Part shown: piece by piece, positions 20,812 through 31,891 of the stretch
Numbering within the stretch: position 1 is the stretch's first letter
Layout of the letters: every line of letters begins with the position of its first letter
Assembly: GCA_023634235.1 (NCBI GenBank)
Contig: JAMKCF010000001.1
Coordinates: 16,936,258 to 17,000,257 of the forward strand
DNA length: 64,000 nucleotides
Direction: 5' to 3'
From: Pisaster brevispinus
Lineage: Eukaryota; Echinodermata; Asteroidea; Forcipulatida; Asteriidae
Program-made: the position numbers and the translations under genes
Notes under the pieces: generated by a model
Told to the model about the DNA's origin: nothing
Database searches by the model: none
Seen by the model: only the letters and a program-made list of their open reading frames with translations

Positions 20812-21418
20812 GGAAGCCAGGCTGTGAAAACTGTTGGCGAATTCAATGGGAGTATCAGAGAAAAGGTGCTCCGATGAATAATTGGATATACCACAGGCCT
20901 GGCAGATCCATAATACGCCTGTATGGTTAAGATCATCGTAACTCTGTGTTCATACTCATGCACTCGACATGATACCATCCAAAGCAATTATCGCAGCAAA
21001 CCCCTCTCTGGCCTCATTTAACTGCTTTGTCGCACAGCTGACACGGGTATTTAGGTTTGTATGGCCCGGGGTTGACCTCCGTGTCATTTGCATTGATAAT
21101 CAAAAGAATGCACAGGTATGAAAGCGTAAGCTTAGTTTTGTTACTGATACTGCTGTTTGTTTTGTTATTTGAATATAAACTGATGTTGTTGATGCGTTTC
21201 CCGGTGAGAACATTTTCCTTGTTTAACCTCCAGTAGGGGGCGTCATATATACCCTGGTCTAGGCAAAAACTCAGTTCACAGGAGTTATCATCAGATAACG
21301 ATGGGGATGTACATAGTGGATGGTCTACAAAATGGCGATGTTTGGAAGTTAGCAATAAACCAATACGTGTAGCTTTGATTATTATCAAGACAGTTGCAAA
21401 AAGGTAAGTAGACTGCAT
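20812..21418 (-). pseudogene. N-terminal leader with 2A-like motif and PHD-like finger of the same element
   Basis: ATG at 21418 opens a 134-codon frame. After a hydrophobic stretch ('LTLSYLCILLIINA') it encodes DTEVNPGP (21062-21085), an exact match to the DxExNPGP ribosome-skipping consensus. Just downstream begins a Cys/His finger: 'YPCQLCDKAVK', stop TGA at the position where related fingers have Trp, then 'GVCCDNCFGWYHVECMSM'. After a frame slip comes 'VLWICQACGISNYSSEHLFS', which runs into the EN-RT frame. The finger resembles the PHD-type fingers in CR1-like ORFs. The two lesions are the only visible damage. Confidence 0.78.
21062..21085 (-). other. 2A-like ribosome-skipping motif (DTEVNPGP)
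   Basis: The reverse complement reads Asp-Thr-Glu-Val-Asn-Pro-Gly-Pro. The consensus D-[VITx]-E-x-N-P-G-P at which ribosomes skip the final Gly-Pro bond is fully met. 2A motifs at the N-terminus of AP-type non-LTR retrotransposons are documented in marine invertebrates. A preceding hydrophobic segment suggests the variant type that can also act as a signal peptide (inference). Confidence 0.82.
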
Positions 21419-21559
21419 TCTAGAATGGCTTGGTAGACTTGGTACATTGTATAAGGAGCCCCGACGTTGGTCAGACTCGCCACCCTAGCAGTACTTGTTC
21501 ATACAATACCGGTCAACTTGCCATAAGCTAGCTTAGCAGGCCATGATGGAGAGTTCAAT

Positions 21560-23171
21560 CAATCACAAATGAACAGAAATCAATACTCACGAAGTTTGAT
21601 GATATAAATTACAATAAATCACACCAAACAGTAGTGGAATATATACTTCACACAATATGAAGGTTCAAAAATGCAGATGGATGAGCAAGAATGTAGATTT
21701 AGATGGATGAATCTACCCTCATCAGACGAGCTTAATAAAACACGTCTACACCCGACGCATGCGCACTCCCGACATCTGTAGTAGTTTTGTTGAAGAAATT
21801 TACATGGCTTGAAGAATAGTTTATTTAACCCTCGAGGATGCGAATTACGTAATATGTGACTGTATGACAAGACCATTACTATAGTTTGTAGTAGGTTTGG
21901 TGAAATCTTACCACACCCAGGGATAAAGCTATACACCCATTATTATCAATCCCAAGACCTTTTAAGGGGTTTGTAGATGTTGTCAGTCATAATAAATGCA
22001 AAACAAATCATTTACAATGTTATTTTGGTAAAATATTTTGCTAAATACAAGCCTAATGCATACTTCCGAATGCATACTGTATTGCGGGACACTAACAATA
22101 GTTTATAGAAGGTTTTTACGAAATCTACTACCCCTCCCCCCCCCCGACACACATGTGGATGTTTGGGTTAGCATGGTGTCTGTTACCTTAGTAAAAGGTC
22201 AACCAGTCTCACACAGGCTTCATCTGATAGCTACAATACAGAATGGTTGATGGTTGTACCAAGTACCCTATCCCTTGAGACGTTGCCAAGATTTATGTGT
22301 ACAAACAGATGGCAGCCCTCCCGACCGCAGGATTTGTATTGAGATTTTCAAGGTGAATGAACTCTACCCTGTGCAAATAACACCTGCCATATGTTTCCGC
22401 ATGGTTTGATGGTGGACTGCCCAAAAGTTGAATTTTTTTTAAATTTCCTGGGCGGAATTATGGGGAAAAAGGGCAAAAACCTACTACAGACTGTAGTATT
22501 GCCCACTCCCTGGTCTGTTTTAATACACATGTAAAGTTTCATATTTTTGTCTAAGTTTGCAGCGATTCGATTATTTAAATTCGCAGCGCTTTGAAATGAG
22601 AAATGCATTTTGTTTTGGTCTGTTCTAAGTTATCAGAAGCTGAATGCTATAATTTCGTCCCCATTAGTGTGCGATGTCACTGTACCACAGTACGTGCGTT
22701 GTATGCTCCGGGAAGGAGGTTGATCACTTCACGTGGCCGTACAAACGTTTTTCAATCGTTTAGAGAATGTTTACAAATATTGTTCCAACAATGTCCGATT
22801 CTTTCGCTTTATTATCTTTCTGTGCATTATGAGTATGATCTAGCTGTCATAAGGAATACAGATGAGGTCAACTTAAATGTAAAAGTTGAAAAGAATTACG
22901 GCGGCAACTGAGAATAAAAATGTATAGGCCGTCGTGCAACTCCAACAGGAGAAAAATATACATGGCTTTGTAACATCGAGCTTAAATCATGTTTAACAGC
23001 TGAGGCCAGTTACGTTCACACGAGAAAAACACTGCTAAAGTATCAAGTTGCAGTGCTGAGTTGAGTTTGCAGCGTAAGTTTTCACCGCTAACTTTTGGGC
23101 TTAGCAGCTAAGCGAAGTTAGCAGCGAAGTTTGCTCACTTTTGCGTTCACACGATCAAAAATTTCCAGCTG
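21560..23171. other. intergenic, no gene recognised
   Basis: No coding region supported. It contains a poly-C tract (about 22,137). Near 23,040-23,170 there is a run of short degenerate motifs (AGCAGCGAAGTT-like) that continues at about 23,590-23,630, on the other side of the MITE insertion. Confidence 0.5.
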
Positions 23172-23588
23172 TTAGGGGCCCTTCAGAATAGTCAATGTTT
23201 AAAAATTCGATATTTTTTGGAAATTGTAGATGGGGGGGTCCAAAGAAAAAACTGAAAATCGAAATTCAGTTTCTATTTAAAAAATATTATTAACTAACGA
23301 AAAAGAAGAAGAAAAAATACCCAGCTGCCCAAGATCATCATCATTCCTGACTAAACTACAAAGTCGTTTGTTTAAGCCATGAAAAGCCACTGAAAACGAC
23401 TAATGTTGGAGACCTTTGATCTATAATATCTGGTTCACTTGATGCATTATTTTGTCCTTCATTGTATAGATTATATTATGAAGTCATTCAATGTTTAAAA
23501 ATCGAAATTTGGGGTGGGTGGGTTGGTCAAAACAATTTCGAAAAAAAATCGAAATTTTTTAACATTGACTATTCTGAATGGCCCCTTA
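23172..23588. mobile_element. PIF/Harbinger-like MITE (411 bp)
   Basis: The element 23175-23585 has terminal inverted repeats of about 45 bp: the left starts GGGGCCCTTCAGAATAGTCA, and the right ends with the near-perfect complement TGACTATTCTGAATGGCCCC. It is flanked by TTA on both sides (23172-23174, 23586-23588). A three-base TWA duplication and GGG/GGC-type ends fit PIF/Harbinger. It encodes nothing. Removing it restores the continuous host string CAGCTGTTAGCTAGCAGC. Confidence 0.8.
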
Positions 23589-23711
23589 GCTAGCAGCAAA
23601 GTTACCAGCGAAGTTTAGCTACCCGTGTGTGTGGACGTACTACATTACAAACAACTCTAACAAGATAATGGTTTAATAAACAAACTACCTACAAACCTTA
23701 AAAGTCTTAAT

Positions 23712-23960
23712 TAGTAACATTAGATTCTTCTCTCCAATGTCTTTGTTGGCACCGCCGGGACGGTATTTTTTAATTGACGACGTAAATAAAGCGATAGGCC
23801 TAAATGTCCAAACATGGATAAGGCAAAACAGCCCCCATGAACAATGACCTATCTTTTTTTAAGAAAGTTGTTCAAACCCATTTTTAATAAAACACCCCCA
23901 AAAACTACCCATGGACTTTTCCAAGACAGAGACCCACAGCTAATGTACTCCACTAGAAAC
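23712..23960 (+). repeat. dispersed repeat, copy 2
   Basis: It matches 17475-17720 ('AGATTCTTCTCTCCAATGTC', 'CACCGCCGG', 'ATGTCCAAACA'). Part of the same unit seems to recur again at about 24,045-24,110 ('ATCAAATGTCCAAACACAG', 'TATCTGTATTCCCA'). Confidence 0.55.
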
Positions 23961-24538
23961 AACTTTAACAAGATAATTGTTTAATTACACAATTTTCCAG
24001 AAACCGTAAGTATACCAACAAACATATTCACGGACCCTCATAAACAAAGCATCAAATGTCCAAACACAGAGTAGCATCCGTGAATTTATATCTGTATTCC
24101 CACCAAAACAATCCTTTACTGTACCCCACTCACGCCCCTATTTATTTTTATTAATGTTCGGACCACGTCAAATTAGAATTTAAGAAATGCTTTAGACTTA
24201 AAAATATAAGGGGGCGTTATAACATTTTAAAAAAGTTATTGCTTTCCATTAATATTTTTACAGGTCGTTTTTTTCCTGTTTATACATTTTTTCTCTTCGT
24301 TTATTTATATCTGAAGTTGGTTATGTTCCTTGCTCTATGGTTTACTAGTAGTATATATAGAGGAACACACACCTCGTCTTCGGTGTGCAAGCACCACCGC
24401 GCATGCGCGACAACCGCGCGCAGCGGTAGGGGGTTGGGTGTGCACTACAGAGTGGTGCAAGGCAGGCCACACAGTGGAGAGGTGTTCGGCCCACGGCAGT
24501 GTTCGGGAGGCCCGAAGGGTGGATATCTGGGAGTAAAC

Positions 24539-24649
24539 ATGATGCATGACATCATGTTGAGTGTGGTGTCTGAAAGACACCGCAAGCAGTTGTCTCACGA
24601 CAGTGTTACTGAGGGCAAACCGTTATTGTTTGCACTCAGTTGGCGCCGC
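24539..24649 (+). CDS. possible first coding exon, unrecognised
   Basis: ATGATG in good context (TAAACATGATG) opens 37 codons rich in charged residues ('MMHDIMLSVVSERHRKQL'), ending exactly at a GTAAGT donor. Upstream is a TATA-like TATATATAG at 24,352-24,360 and CpG-rich sequence. I recognise no family. It may be an upstream exon of the unknown gene at 25.2 kb, but the reading phases do not match in any junction I tried. Confidence 0.2.
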
Positions 24650-24956
24650 GTAAGTGATTTTTTTAAATCACGTTGCGCCGCAGCACAAACGACACGTGTA
24701 TGTCTCGGTTGTATTTTCACGAAGTGAAAACAAAGGAAGAATGAAAAGGGGTGGTCGAGTATTAGTATGTGTTTATATGTGTATGTAGTTTAAAGTAAAG
24801 ATATTTCCCCCTATGTCGCTAGTGCTGCCTCGTCAATGTAGGCCGGAGTCACCCTTGAATCGGGTGTATTTTTAATCGTGGAGGAAGTCGCTTATGGTTG
24901 CACTTATTAAACAATTAACTTCAACGGATGCGTTGACAAGGTGGACGGAGTAGTGT

Positions 24957-25150
24957 ATGACGTCACGCCCCATTACCAAACGTCTGGACAAGTTTCCCAT
25001 ACGTTCCTGTACTCATTCTGATTGGTTGATTAGTCTATGAAGTCACGCCCCATTACAGAACACCTCTGGACAAGTTTCCAAAACGTTCCTATACACCGGC
25101 CTGATTGGTCGATTAAAATGCGGGAAGTGGTATTCTCGGCTTATATAAGT
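24957..25150 (+). promoter_or_regulatory. duplicated CCAAT-box promoter with TATA box
   Basis: Two direct repeats of about 80 bp (24,962 and 25,042) share 'GTCACGCCCCATTAC', 'CTGGACAAGTTTCC', 'ACGTTCCT' and 'CTGATTGGT', so each carries an inverted CCAAT box. A CRE-like TGACGTCA overlaps the start of the first copy (24,958). TATATAAG follows at 25,142-25,149, about 45 bases ahead of the unknown open frame. The layout is that of a strong, focused RNA polymerase II promoter. Confidence 0.6.
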
Positions 25151-25191
25151 TGGATTTCTGAATTCATTACTTACACTGAAAACCGAAGGTA

Positions 25192-25563
25192 TTGAAGCAA
25201 GAGCTGATTATCCAGTATACGTCAATAAAATGGCTGCTCTTCCAAGATGACCACGCCTGTCTGTTTTTCGGCGACACGCCAGAGTACCGCGCGGAGGACT
25301 TTGTTTCCGAACATTATGAACATGTGGCGTCATACATATATGCGAATGAGATCATCGATGTATTCTACGCCGTATGTCACCTTATGGTCGCCGTGGGTTT
25401 CACTCATGCGAGACTGAGCAAAGAAACTCTAAACGATATCATTCAAGATATCCTGATGGGATGGGAAAACGAAACCGAGGATATCGCACAAATATTCAAT
25501 TCGTGGTCATTTCTCAACGTCACCAGACTCTTAAATTTTGTGATGGCATCTCATCGTGCTTGA
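25192..25563 (+). pseudogene. unrecognised small protein gene, probably frameshifted near its start
   Basis: An open frame of about 120 codons with protein-like composition: 'DDHACLFFGDTPEYRAEDFV', 'EHYEHVASYIYANEIIDVFY', 'LSKETLNDIIQDILMGW', 'RLLNFVMASHRA', then TGA. It looks mostly helical. No ATG lies in this frame near the start. An ATG at about 25,230 (ATGGCTGCTCTTCCAAGATGA) is in another frame and meets TGA within seven codons, so a one-base slip there would explain the missing start. I cannot name the family; no zinc finger, membrane segment or catalytic motif is evident. The adjacent promoter argues that it was once an expressed gene. Origin from a virus-like element (Polinton remains lie 6 kb away) is possible but unproven. 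Confidence 0.5.
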
Positions 25564-26360
25564 CGAAAAGTATCGGTGTAACTTATACACCTTTCCTAGT
25601 TTGTTACTTTCATATGTTAAAATAATAACTGGAGTTGAAAGAACTGTTGTTATTAAAGGTTTTAAAGGAACTAAATGTACTGTGCCCATTGTCCGTTATC
25701 TTTATGTGCCATTTTCTAAAGGGCCTGTAACTTTAAATATTAGTCATTAGTAAACGTGAAACGGGACTGGGATTAAACATTATTTCAAATTTCGAAGGGG
25801 GGGGGGTTCCTACAGAGACAACGAGCAACAAATAAAAAACAAACACAAAATTAATGATATCCGTTTTCAAAACACTATTGAGTAAACTACCCTTCATTAA
25901 CATACCTGCTACTAATTACTACATCGCTTAGAATTATAGAGAACCCCTCCCCGACAACAAAGGAAATTTTTTAGAATACAATAATAAAGTAACATTTATT
26001 TCAATGTTGCCAAAAAGATTACATTTGTGTATATCGTTAAAGTTAAGGTACATGATAATGAATATATAAAGGCAAACCAGAGAAGTAGTAGAGACAATAA
26101 CAATTTACACAAAAGTTAAATAAATAATCACAAACAGGACAACATTTAGGCATAGGGTGAAGCAAAAGCTTTTGTTCCCGTACCTTTACGGACAGACAAA
26201 CAACAAACAAACACACCAACAGACTATAACAACACTAACTTACATAAGACAAAACATCATCCGGAAATATGTCAAACCTGTTCTTTCATTACTAAAAATT
26301 AAGAATTAAGGAACTGGGCTTTCAATTTTTTGGCAAAATTTGACAAAGTAAGTGCAGATT

Positions 26361-27686
26361 TTAACGAATCGCTGAGACTATTCCAATAGTTAGTACCACG
26401 TTGGACAGGACTAGTTCTAAACAATGATGTTCTATTGAAACGGATATAAAGATTTTCTTACGGGTACTACGAGTATCATACGAATGAATATTTGAGGTGA
26501 AGAAAGAGTTAAAACAAGAGGGTATTGCATTACGGTTGTATTTGTACATAAATTTACCTAAACTAAGGTAATACAGGTCATTGAATTTTAGAAGTTTAAA
26601 TTGTTGAAAAAGAGGAGCTGAATGATCACGATAACCAACATTGGAAATGATGCGAACAGCCCGCTTTTGTAAAATAAATAGTCTCTTACATTGAGTTGTG
26701 GAGCCACCCTATATGAGGATGCAATAGTTCAAATACGGCAGAACAAAGGAATTATAAATGGTTAATAGAATATTGCTTGGTAGGAAAAACTTTAAACGAT
26801 TCATTATACCCACATTTTTTGATATTTTACTTGATACATCATTGATATGATTTTTCCAAGTTAAATGTTCATCAATATATATACCTAAGAATTTCGTGAC
26901 TTTCACTTGATTCAAATTGATACCATTTAGAACTAAAGGAATAAAATGAGTATATTTATATTGATTTGCACAAAATATAACATAATTAGATTTTAGCACA
27001 TTAATGCATAACTTATTGGCTAAAAGCCAAGTACTTATTTTTACAAGTTCCAAATTAAGGTTCTGAATCGCGGCATCTACATTATTATGACTATACAATA
27101 AACTTGTGTCATCTGCAAATAAGCAAAATGAAATAATATCAGATGAGTTACGTATGTCATTGATGTAAATAATAAAAAGCAAGGGACCTAACACAGAACC
27201 TTGTGGGACTCCACAATAAATAAGTTGATCAAGAGAATTGACAGCATTATACGAAACAAGTTGTTTTCTATTTGATAAGTAACTCTTGAACAAGTCCAAG
27301 GCTATTCCACGGATACCATAGTAGTCTAATTTACGAAGCAAAGTTTCATGATTAACCGTGTCGAAAGCCTTGGACAAGTCCAAAAATATACCAACAGAGA
27401 TGTTCTTATCATCTATAGCTTGTGATAATTTATTGACTACATACGAAATTGCGAGGTCAGTAGAGCGATTTTCCCTAAATCCAAATTGCGAGTCAGACAG
27501 AATATTGTGTTTGTTTATAAAAGAAATTAGTCTAGAATAAATTAACTTTTCACAAGTTTTTGAGAATATAGATACTACTGTGATGGGTCTATAGTTTTTT
27601 ATATCATGCTTCTTGCCCTTTTTATATATTGGAGTAACTTTGCCTATTTTTAACCCGTCAGGAAAAATTCCTAGCGCTAAAGACAT
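26361..27686 (-). pseudogene. ORF2 reverse transcriptase and C-terminus
   Basis: RT boxes: 'GKVTPIYKKGKKHDIKNYRP', 'SQFGFRENRSTDLAI', 'GIFLDLSKAFDTVNHETLL', 'YCGVPQGSVLGPLLFIIYIN', 'SFCLFADDTSLLYSHNN', thumb 'FLGIYIDEHLTWKNHIND'. The 27686-26709 frame is open for 325 codons and contains all catalytic Asp residues. A frame break near 26,710 separates a short C-terminal block at 26,549-26,361 ('IHSYDTRSTRKK'). Confidence 0.87.
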
Positions 27687-27856
27687 ATTGAAAAGCTCAG
27701 CTAACGGCTTCGCTAAAGAGTAACTATTGCCTGTTTAATAACAAAAGAACTTAAACCGTCACAGCCCGACGCCTTACCATGAGGAATTTTTAAAAGAATA
27801 TCCACTATTTCCTCTTGCATAATTGGTGGCAAGAAGAGAATGTGAACATCTGTCAT

Positions 27857-29242
27857 TCAGAAAAGAATCAAACACTGTATTACATAATAGAAGGTTACTG
27901 GCAAGCCTGGTGCCAATATTAACAAAGTAATCATTAAAGTATCAGCAATTTCTTTGTTATCATCTATTCTCATGTCGTCCTGAATAAAATACGAGGGATT
28001 TGGTTTTTGGTTATTCTTATTTAATAATGAATTAATGAGCTTCCATGTACCTTTCACATTGCCTTTTTCTTGGTTGAATTTGTTACTTAAGTAATTTTTC
28101 TTTAATGTTCTAATTAAAGAATATAACTTGTTTTTGTATACAGTATAACACGATTTATTTTGTAATGTTGGGTTTTTAAGAAATTTTTTATACAAGTAAT
28201 TTTTCCTTCTTATGGAGTTATAAATACCATCCGATAGCCATGGAGACTTATTTTTATCATAACGGCATTTGATTTCTTGCACAGGGAAATTTTTGTCATA
28301 TAATGTTTGTACATGCTCTAGGAAAGTATTGTATATATCATGAATATCATTTGGAGACTTTAAAAAATTCCAATCAGTCTTATTTAGATCATAATTAAAG
28401 CATTTTATGTTATTCATGTTAAAATCACGTCTGACATATTTTCGTTCACCATGAGTTTTTTTTTTAAATTGATCAATAATAAGAAATACAGGTAGATGGT
28501 CACTTATGTCAGTTACTAAAATACCAGCAGAATGGTTCAGAAAATCATTTGTTAAAATATTGTCAATTAATGTTGCACTATAACTTGTAATTCTTGTTGG
28601 TTTACTTTTGGTGGGATAAAACGATTGAGAAGAAAGAACATCAATTAAGCTGTGTACATTATTATCAGTATCATACTTGAGTAAATTGATATTGAAATCA
28701 CCCATAATATAACAATTTTTATTCTCAGCATTAAAATGACCTAAGATTTCATTGACTTGGTCTGTAAAGTTTTCACATGAAGCACATGGTGGTTTGTATA
28801 CAATTCCAATGATAACATTTACTTTGTGAGTATTAAAAAGCTCAATAAGACAAGATTCAATTTCAGAACCATTGACACATAAATCATTACGAATACTATA
28901 TCCAAGATCTTGTTTTATAGAAAGAGCCACCCGACCACCTCTTTTATTTTGTCTACAAAACCCTTCAATTGTGTAATTTTGAATTTGAATCAGTGGATCA
29001 TGAATATCCTTTAGCCACGTTTCAGATATCCCAATAACCGAGAAACTGTTTTCCAGTAGGTTAAAATAATTAACAATATTTGAAATATTTTTGGGTAAAC
29101 TGCGAGCGTTAATATGTAACAAATTACTATCAGTGTTACTCTTGAAATTATCAAGGAATTGATCTTGGTCATAATAATCACAGCAAATATCAGGGGCTTC
29201 AAAATTTATATCTGGATCTATGCTAGTATTTGTTTGATTCAT
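27857..29242 (-). pseudogene. ORF2 AP endonuclease domain
   Basis: ATG at 29242. 'LLHINARSLPKN' (Asn), 'IGISETWLKD' (Glu), 'RGGRVALSIKQDL', 'VIIGIVYKPP', 'CYIMGDFNINLLKYD', 'TLIDNILTND' and 'VTDISDHLPVFLI' (Asp-His) give a complete endonuclease. The connector has 'SPWLSDGIYNSIRRKNYLYK'. The frame slips near 27,890, before the RT. Confidence 0.85.
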
Positions 29243-29743
29243 TTATAACTTGAGCAGCATAACATATACACATCTATTACCAGATTACACAATTGGATAC
29301 CATAAGAGTAAGTGAGGAAGACGTAATTATGATGTTTTGTCTTACACATAAACACGTAAACATAAAACAAACACAACATAAAACAACATCACATTCAATG
29401 TGAATCGTCTTATAATAGAAAAAGGAAAGGGGTATATCAAATTACCAATCCTGGGTAAACCTGACATATATCTCGTTAGGAAAAAATAAACAAGTATTAA
29501 CTACAGGGAACAGAGTCACTAAATCATCGATCAGAGAAACATTTAAGCAAGGCCCTACTATTTCTCAGAACTACCACAGTACAAAAAGTGACTAAGCACA
29601 GTAAAAAATAAGCTTACCCGAATAAGGTAAACCATTAACCACAAGCACTATCCGTGACTGGTAACCTGCCCTTTTTTTTTAAAGCAGAAAATTTGCAGAG
29701 TACTAATCCTGGGCAGCTCTAAGAAGTTGAACCTATGTGATAA

Positions 29744-30748
29744 CTAGGTAGTGAGTTTGTCCAGATCCTTGAGCGATGAGATGGACATTTTCTTGTTGTT
29801 CATGAGGACAATGATTCTGCCATCCATGGACCATGCTGCATCCACTGATGGTGTGGTCTTTGCAGATTTCAGTAGCGCATTTCGTCTACGGGTCAGATTT
29901 TCAGTGATGACAAATCCTGAACCTTTAAGAAGGCGTTTGTTCATGAAGGCGATTGACCTTGAACGGTAGCTTAGGAATTTGACGATGATAGGACGTGATT
30001 TTGTGCTGGTGTTATTAAATGATTTTCTTGCTTGTCCAAGACGATGTGATCTATCAAGATCTGCTGGTCGCAGATTGAGGTGGAGTTTGTCATTGAAGAC
30101 CTGTAAGGCGAGCTTGTCTGTGTCCTCACTCGCTGACTCTTTGATGCCGTGCAGGAGCAGACAGTTCCTTCGACTGTATTGTTCAAGATCGTCAAAATCA
30201 TCCATGAGATCCTTGTTGTGGTTGGATATTTCCTTGCACTTCTTGAAGAGTACGGCAATCTCTTCACTTTGTTTAGTATAGTATCCATAGCAGTCGCCTC
30301 ATAAACTTCCTGGGCAATCGTATCCTTGATACGGGAAGTGACGGATGCTATCAAAGTCTCGTTCAGTACCAGACTATCGGCCAATTTCGCTGATATCTGA
30401 CTATATATAGCTCGTGCTGATGATCTTTTCAGATACAAGACTAGCAATACGCTCGATAATGGCCTGAAGGAAAGAGGGATCAGTAGCGATCACCTGCAAG
30501 ACTCGTTCCCTGAGTTCTTGTTCACTGCTGAGCGGACCGCTTGTTACACGATCAGGCGTACGTGGCAATGAGTCCACGGGACTGCCTTTGGTTGTTTCAT
30601 TGTCCTGGGTTATGTAACTCCTTTGTTGAGGCAAACTCCCTGAGCTCTGTTTTGTCGATCTAGTGCTCTGATGGCAGGTACTAGCACTAGCAGAATCGGA
30701 TTCAGATGCAACGGATTTTGACAGGTTTCGGCTTCTTTTTGTCCTCAT
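29744..30748 (-). pseudogene. ORF1 RNA-binding protein, frameshifted
   Basis: ATG at 30748 opens 'MRTKRSRNLSKSV' with a Ser-rich N-terminus. A helical region follows in a second frame ('ARAIYSQISAKLADSL', coiled-coil-like). A third frame from about 30,205 gives 'DDLEQYSRRNCLLLHGIKE', 'LRPADLDRSHRLGQ', 'RPIIVKFLSYRSRSIAF' and 'GFVITENLTRRRNALLK'. That last block is the RRM plus C-terminal domain of L1-type ORF1 proteins, which trimerise and chaperone element RNA. Two frame changes (about 30,430 and 30,230) break it. Confidence 0.75.
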
Positions 30749-30989
30749 GTTGACAAATTCACGGGCCCAGTGGTGTCTATATAGTTAGAACTTTCAGATG
30801 GTGATGTTAGAAACAGCGGTTCGCTCTTTTTTAATAAGAATAATAAGAATTTAAAAAGAGTTTGGAGAGCACGATTTCACGGCTATGTGTCTCTCATGGT
30901 GCTCTCATGGTGCTCATCATTTAAATGATCCATGCGCTTATATACATAATTGAAGAAACACATGACTTACCCATCCACCTCTTACCATT

Positions 30990-31501
30990 TTAAACCATCG
31001 ACTTTGAAGTTTGTCGAGAAACAAAGGACAAGTCGTACACCTTTGTGTTAAAGTTGGGAAAGTTTTTTCTGATAAAATCGTTTACTGCAATATCATTTTC
31101 CCATTTATCGATTGAGAAAAACCCAGCTATGGTGTCCATGTCGATATCTCGACATTGGTGTAATAGGAAAAACAGAATATTGACCGCATACAGCTGACAG
31201 TGGGCCCTGTAAGTTAGTACGATTATGTAGTCTGACAAGTGTTCTTTTTGAGAAAAGTTGTGATAGACGACAGGCTCGGGGGTTGTCCGTAAGAATCAAA
31301 GTATTCTCCCACGCCGTCCCTGGTGATGTAAATGGCCACCCAGTGCTGCCCCAGTTTGGTTGAGGGATCCGTGTTGAGTACAATGGTGCTGGGATGCGGG
31401 AGGTGATGCTTCGCTATTCTACCACTCGCAAACACTCCCCTGAAAACTTGACGGGTAATGTGGTCTCTCTTTATGATCAACGCTATCTCGTTGGTATCCA
31501 T
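30990..31501 (-). pseudogene. adenain-like cysteine protease of Polinton, frameshifted
   Basis: ATG at 31501. The catalytic His is in 'KLGQHWVAIYI', the acidic residue in 'GEYFDSYGQPP', and the nucleophile Cys in 'SAVCGQYS' (about 31,190) read in a second frame. The C-terminal part 'FFLLHQCRDIDMDTIAGFF' is in a third. The order His, Asp/Glu, Cys matches adenovirus-type (C5) proteases that mature capsid proteins. Two frame changes inactivate it. Confidence 0.8.
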
Positions 31502-31891
31502 GATTGTTCCGTCTAGCCGTTGTAGTTAAAGATGATGTTACGAGCTTGATCAATCTCAAAGATGTTGTTATTATTATTAATTGGTTTATTGATAAAAGCA
31601 CATTGCAGCCAAAGGCTGAATTACATGAAATTTACAATATATAAAAAATTACAATAAAAAATCTCAAAACAAGATACAAAGAGATACAACAAAAACACAC
31701 TAAAAAAGACAACCAGTCCGTAAAACCAAGGAGGAAGGAATAAGCCTCCGTGGTAAAACGGAGATATTAAATTACATCAATAAAATTTAAGAGAGAAACT
31801 AAAAACAGACAGATGGATAAATATACTTCACTCAATATAAATGAAATACAAGACACAAGAACTTATGGTGGAATAAGGGGAGAATATTGCA

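Larger units (their letters stand above)
17843..21418 (-). mobile_element. CR1/Jockey-group retrotransposon with PHD-like and 2A modules, nearly intact
   Basis: The minus strand has an N-terminal ORF (21418 to 21014) with a 2A-like motif, a Cys/His finger (about 21,050-20,870) and a 963-codon endonuclease/RT ORF (20811 to 17920). A short 3' UTR follows, ending in a hexamer array, (TGATCC)3 on the minus strand at 17843-17860. Terminal short repeats are typical of CR1-group 3' ends. Only about two lesions (a TGA near 21,014 and a frame slip near 20,930) separate the N-terminal part from EN-RT. The 5' UTR may extend to about 21,550. Confidence 0.85.
25975..30780 (-). mobile_element. two-ORF non-LTR retrotransposon (CR1/L2-like), near full length, inactivated
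   Basis: The minus strand carries ORF1 (30748 to 29744), a 500-base spacer, ORF2 endonuclease (29242 to 27857), RT (27686 to 26361) and a 3' UTR ending in an ATT-rich tail near 25,975. It sits immediately downstream of the Polinton protease gene, and its 5' UTR (30,750-30,980) lies between the two. Frame breaks occur in both ORFs. Confidence 0.83.

Noticed and set aside
24239..24727. 162-codon open frame as one protein
   Set aside because: The composition shifts abruptly from hydrophobic AT-rich to Arg/Gly-rich CpG sequence, with no recognisable domain. Only the short ATG-to-donor piece was kept, at low confidence.
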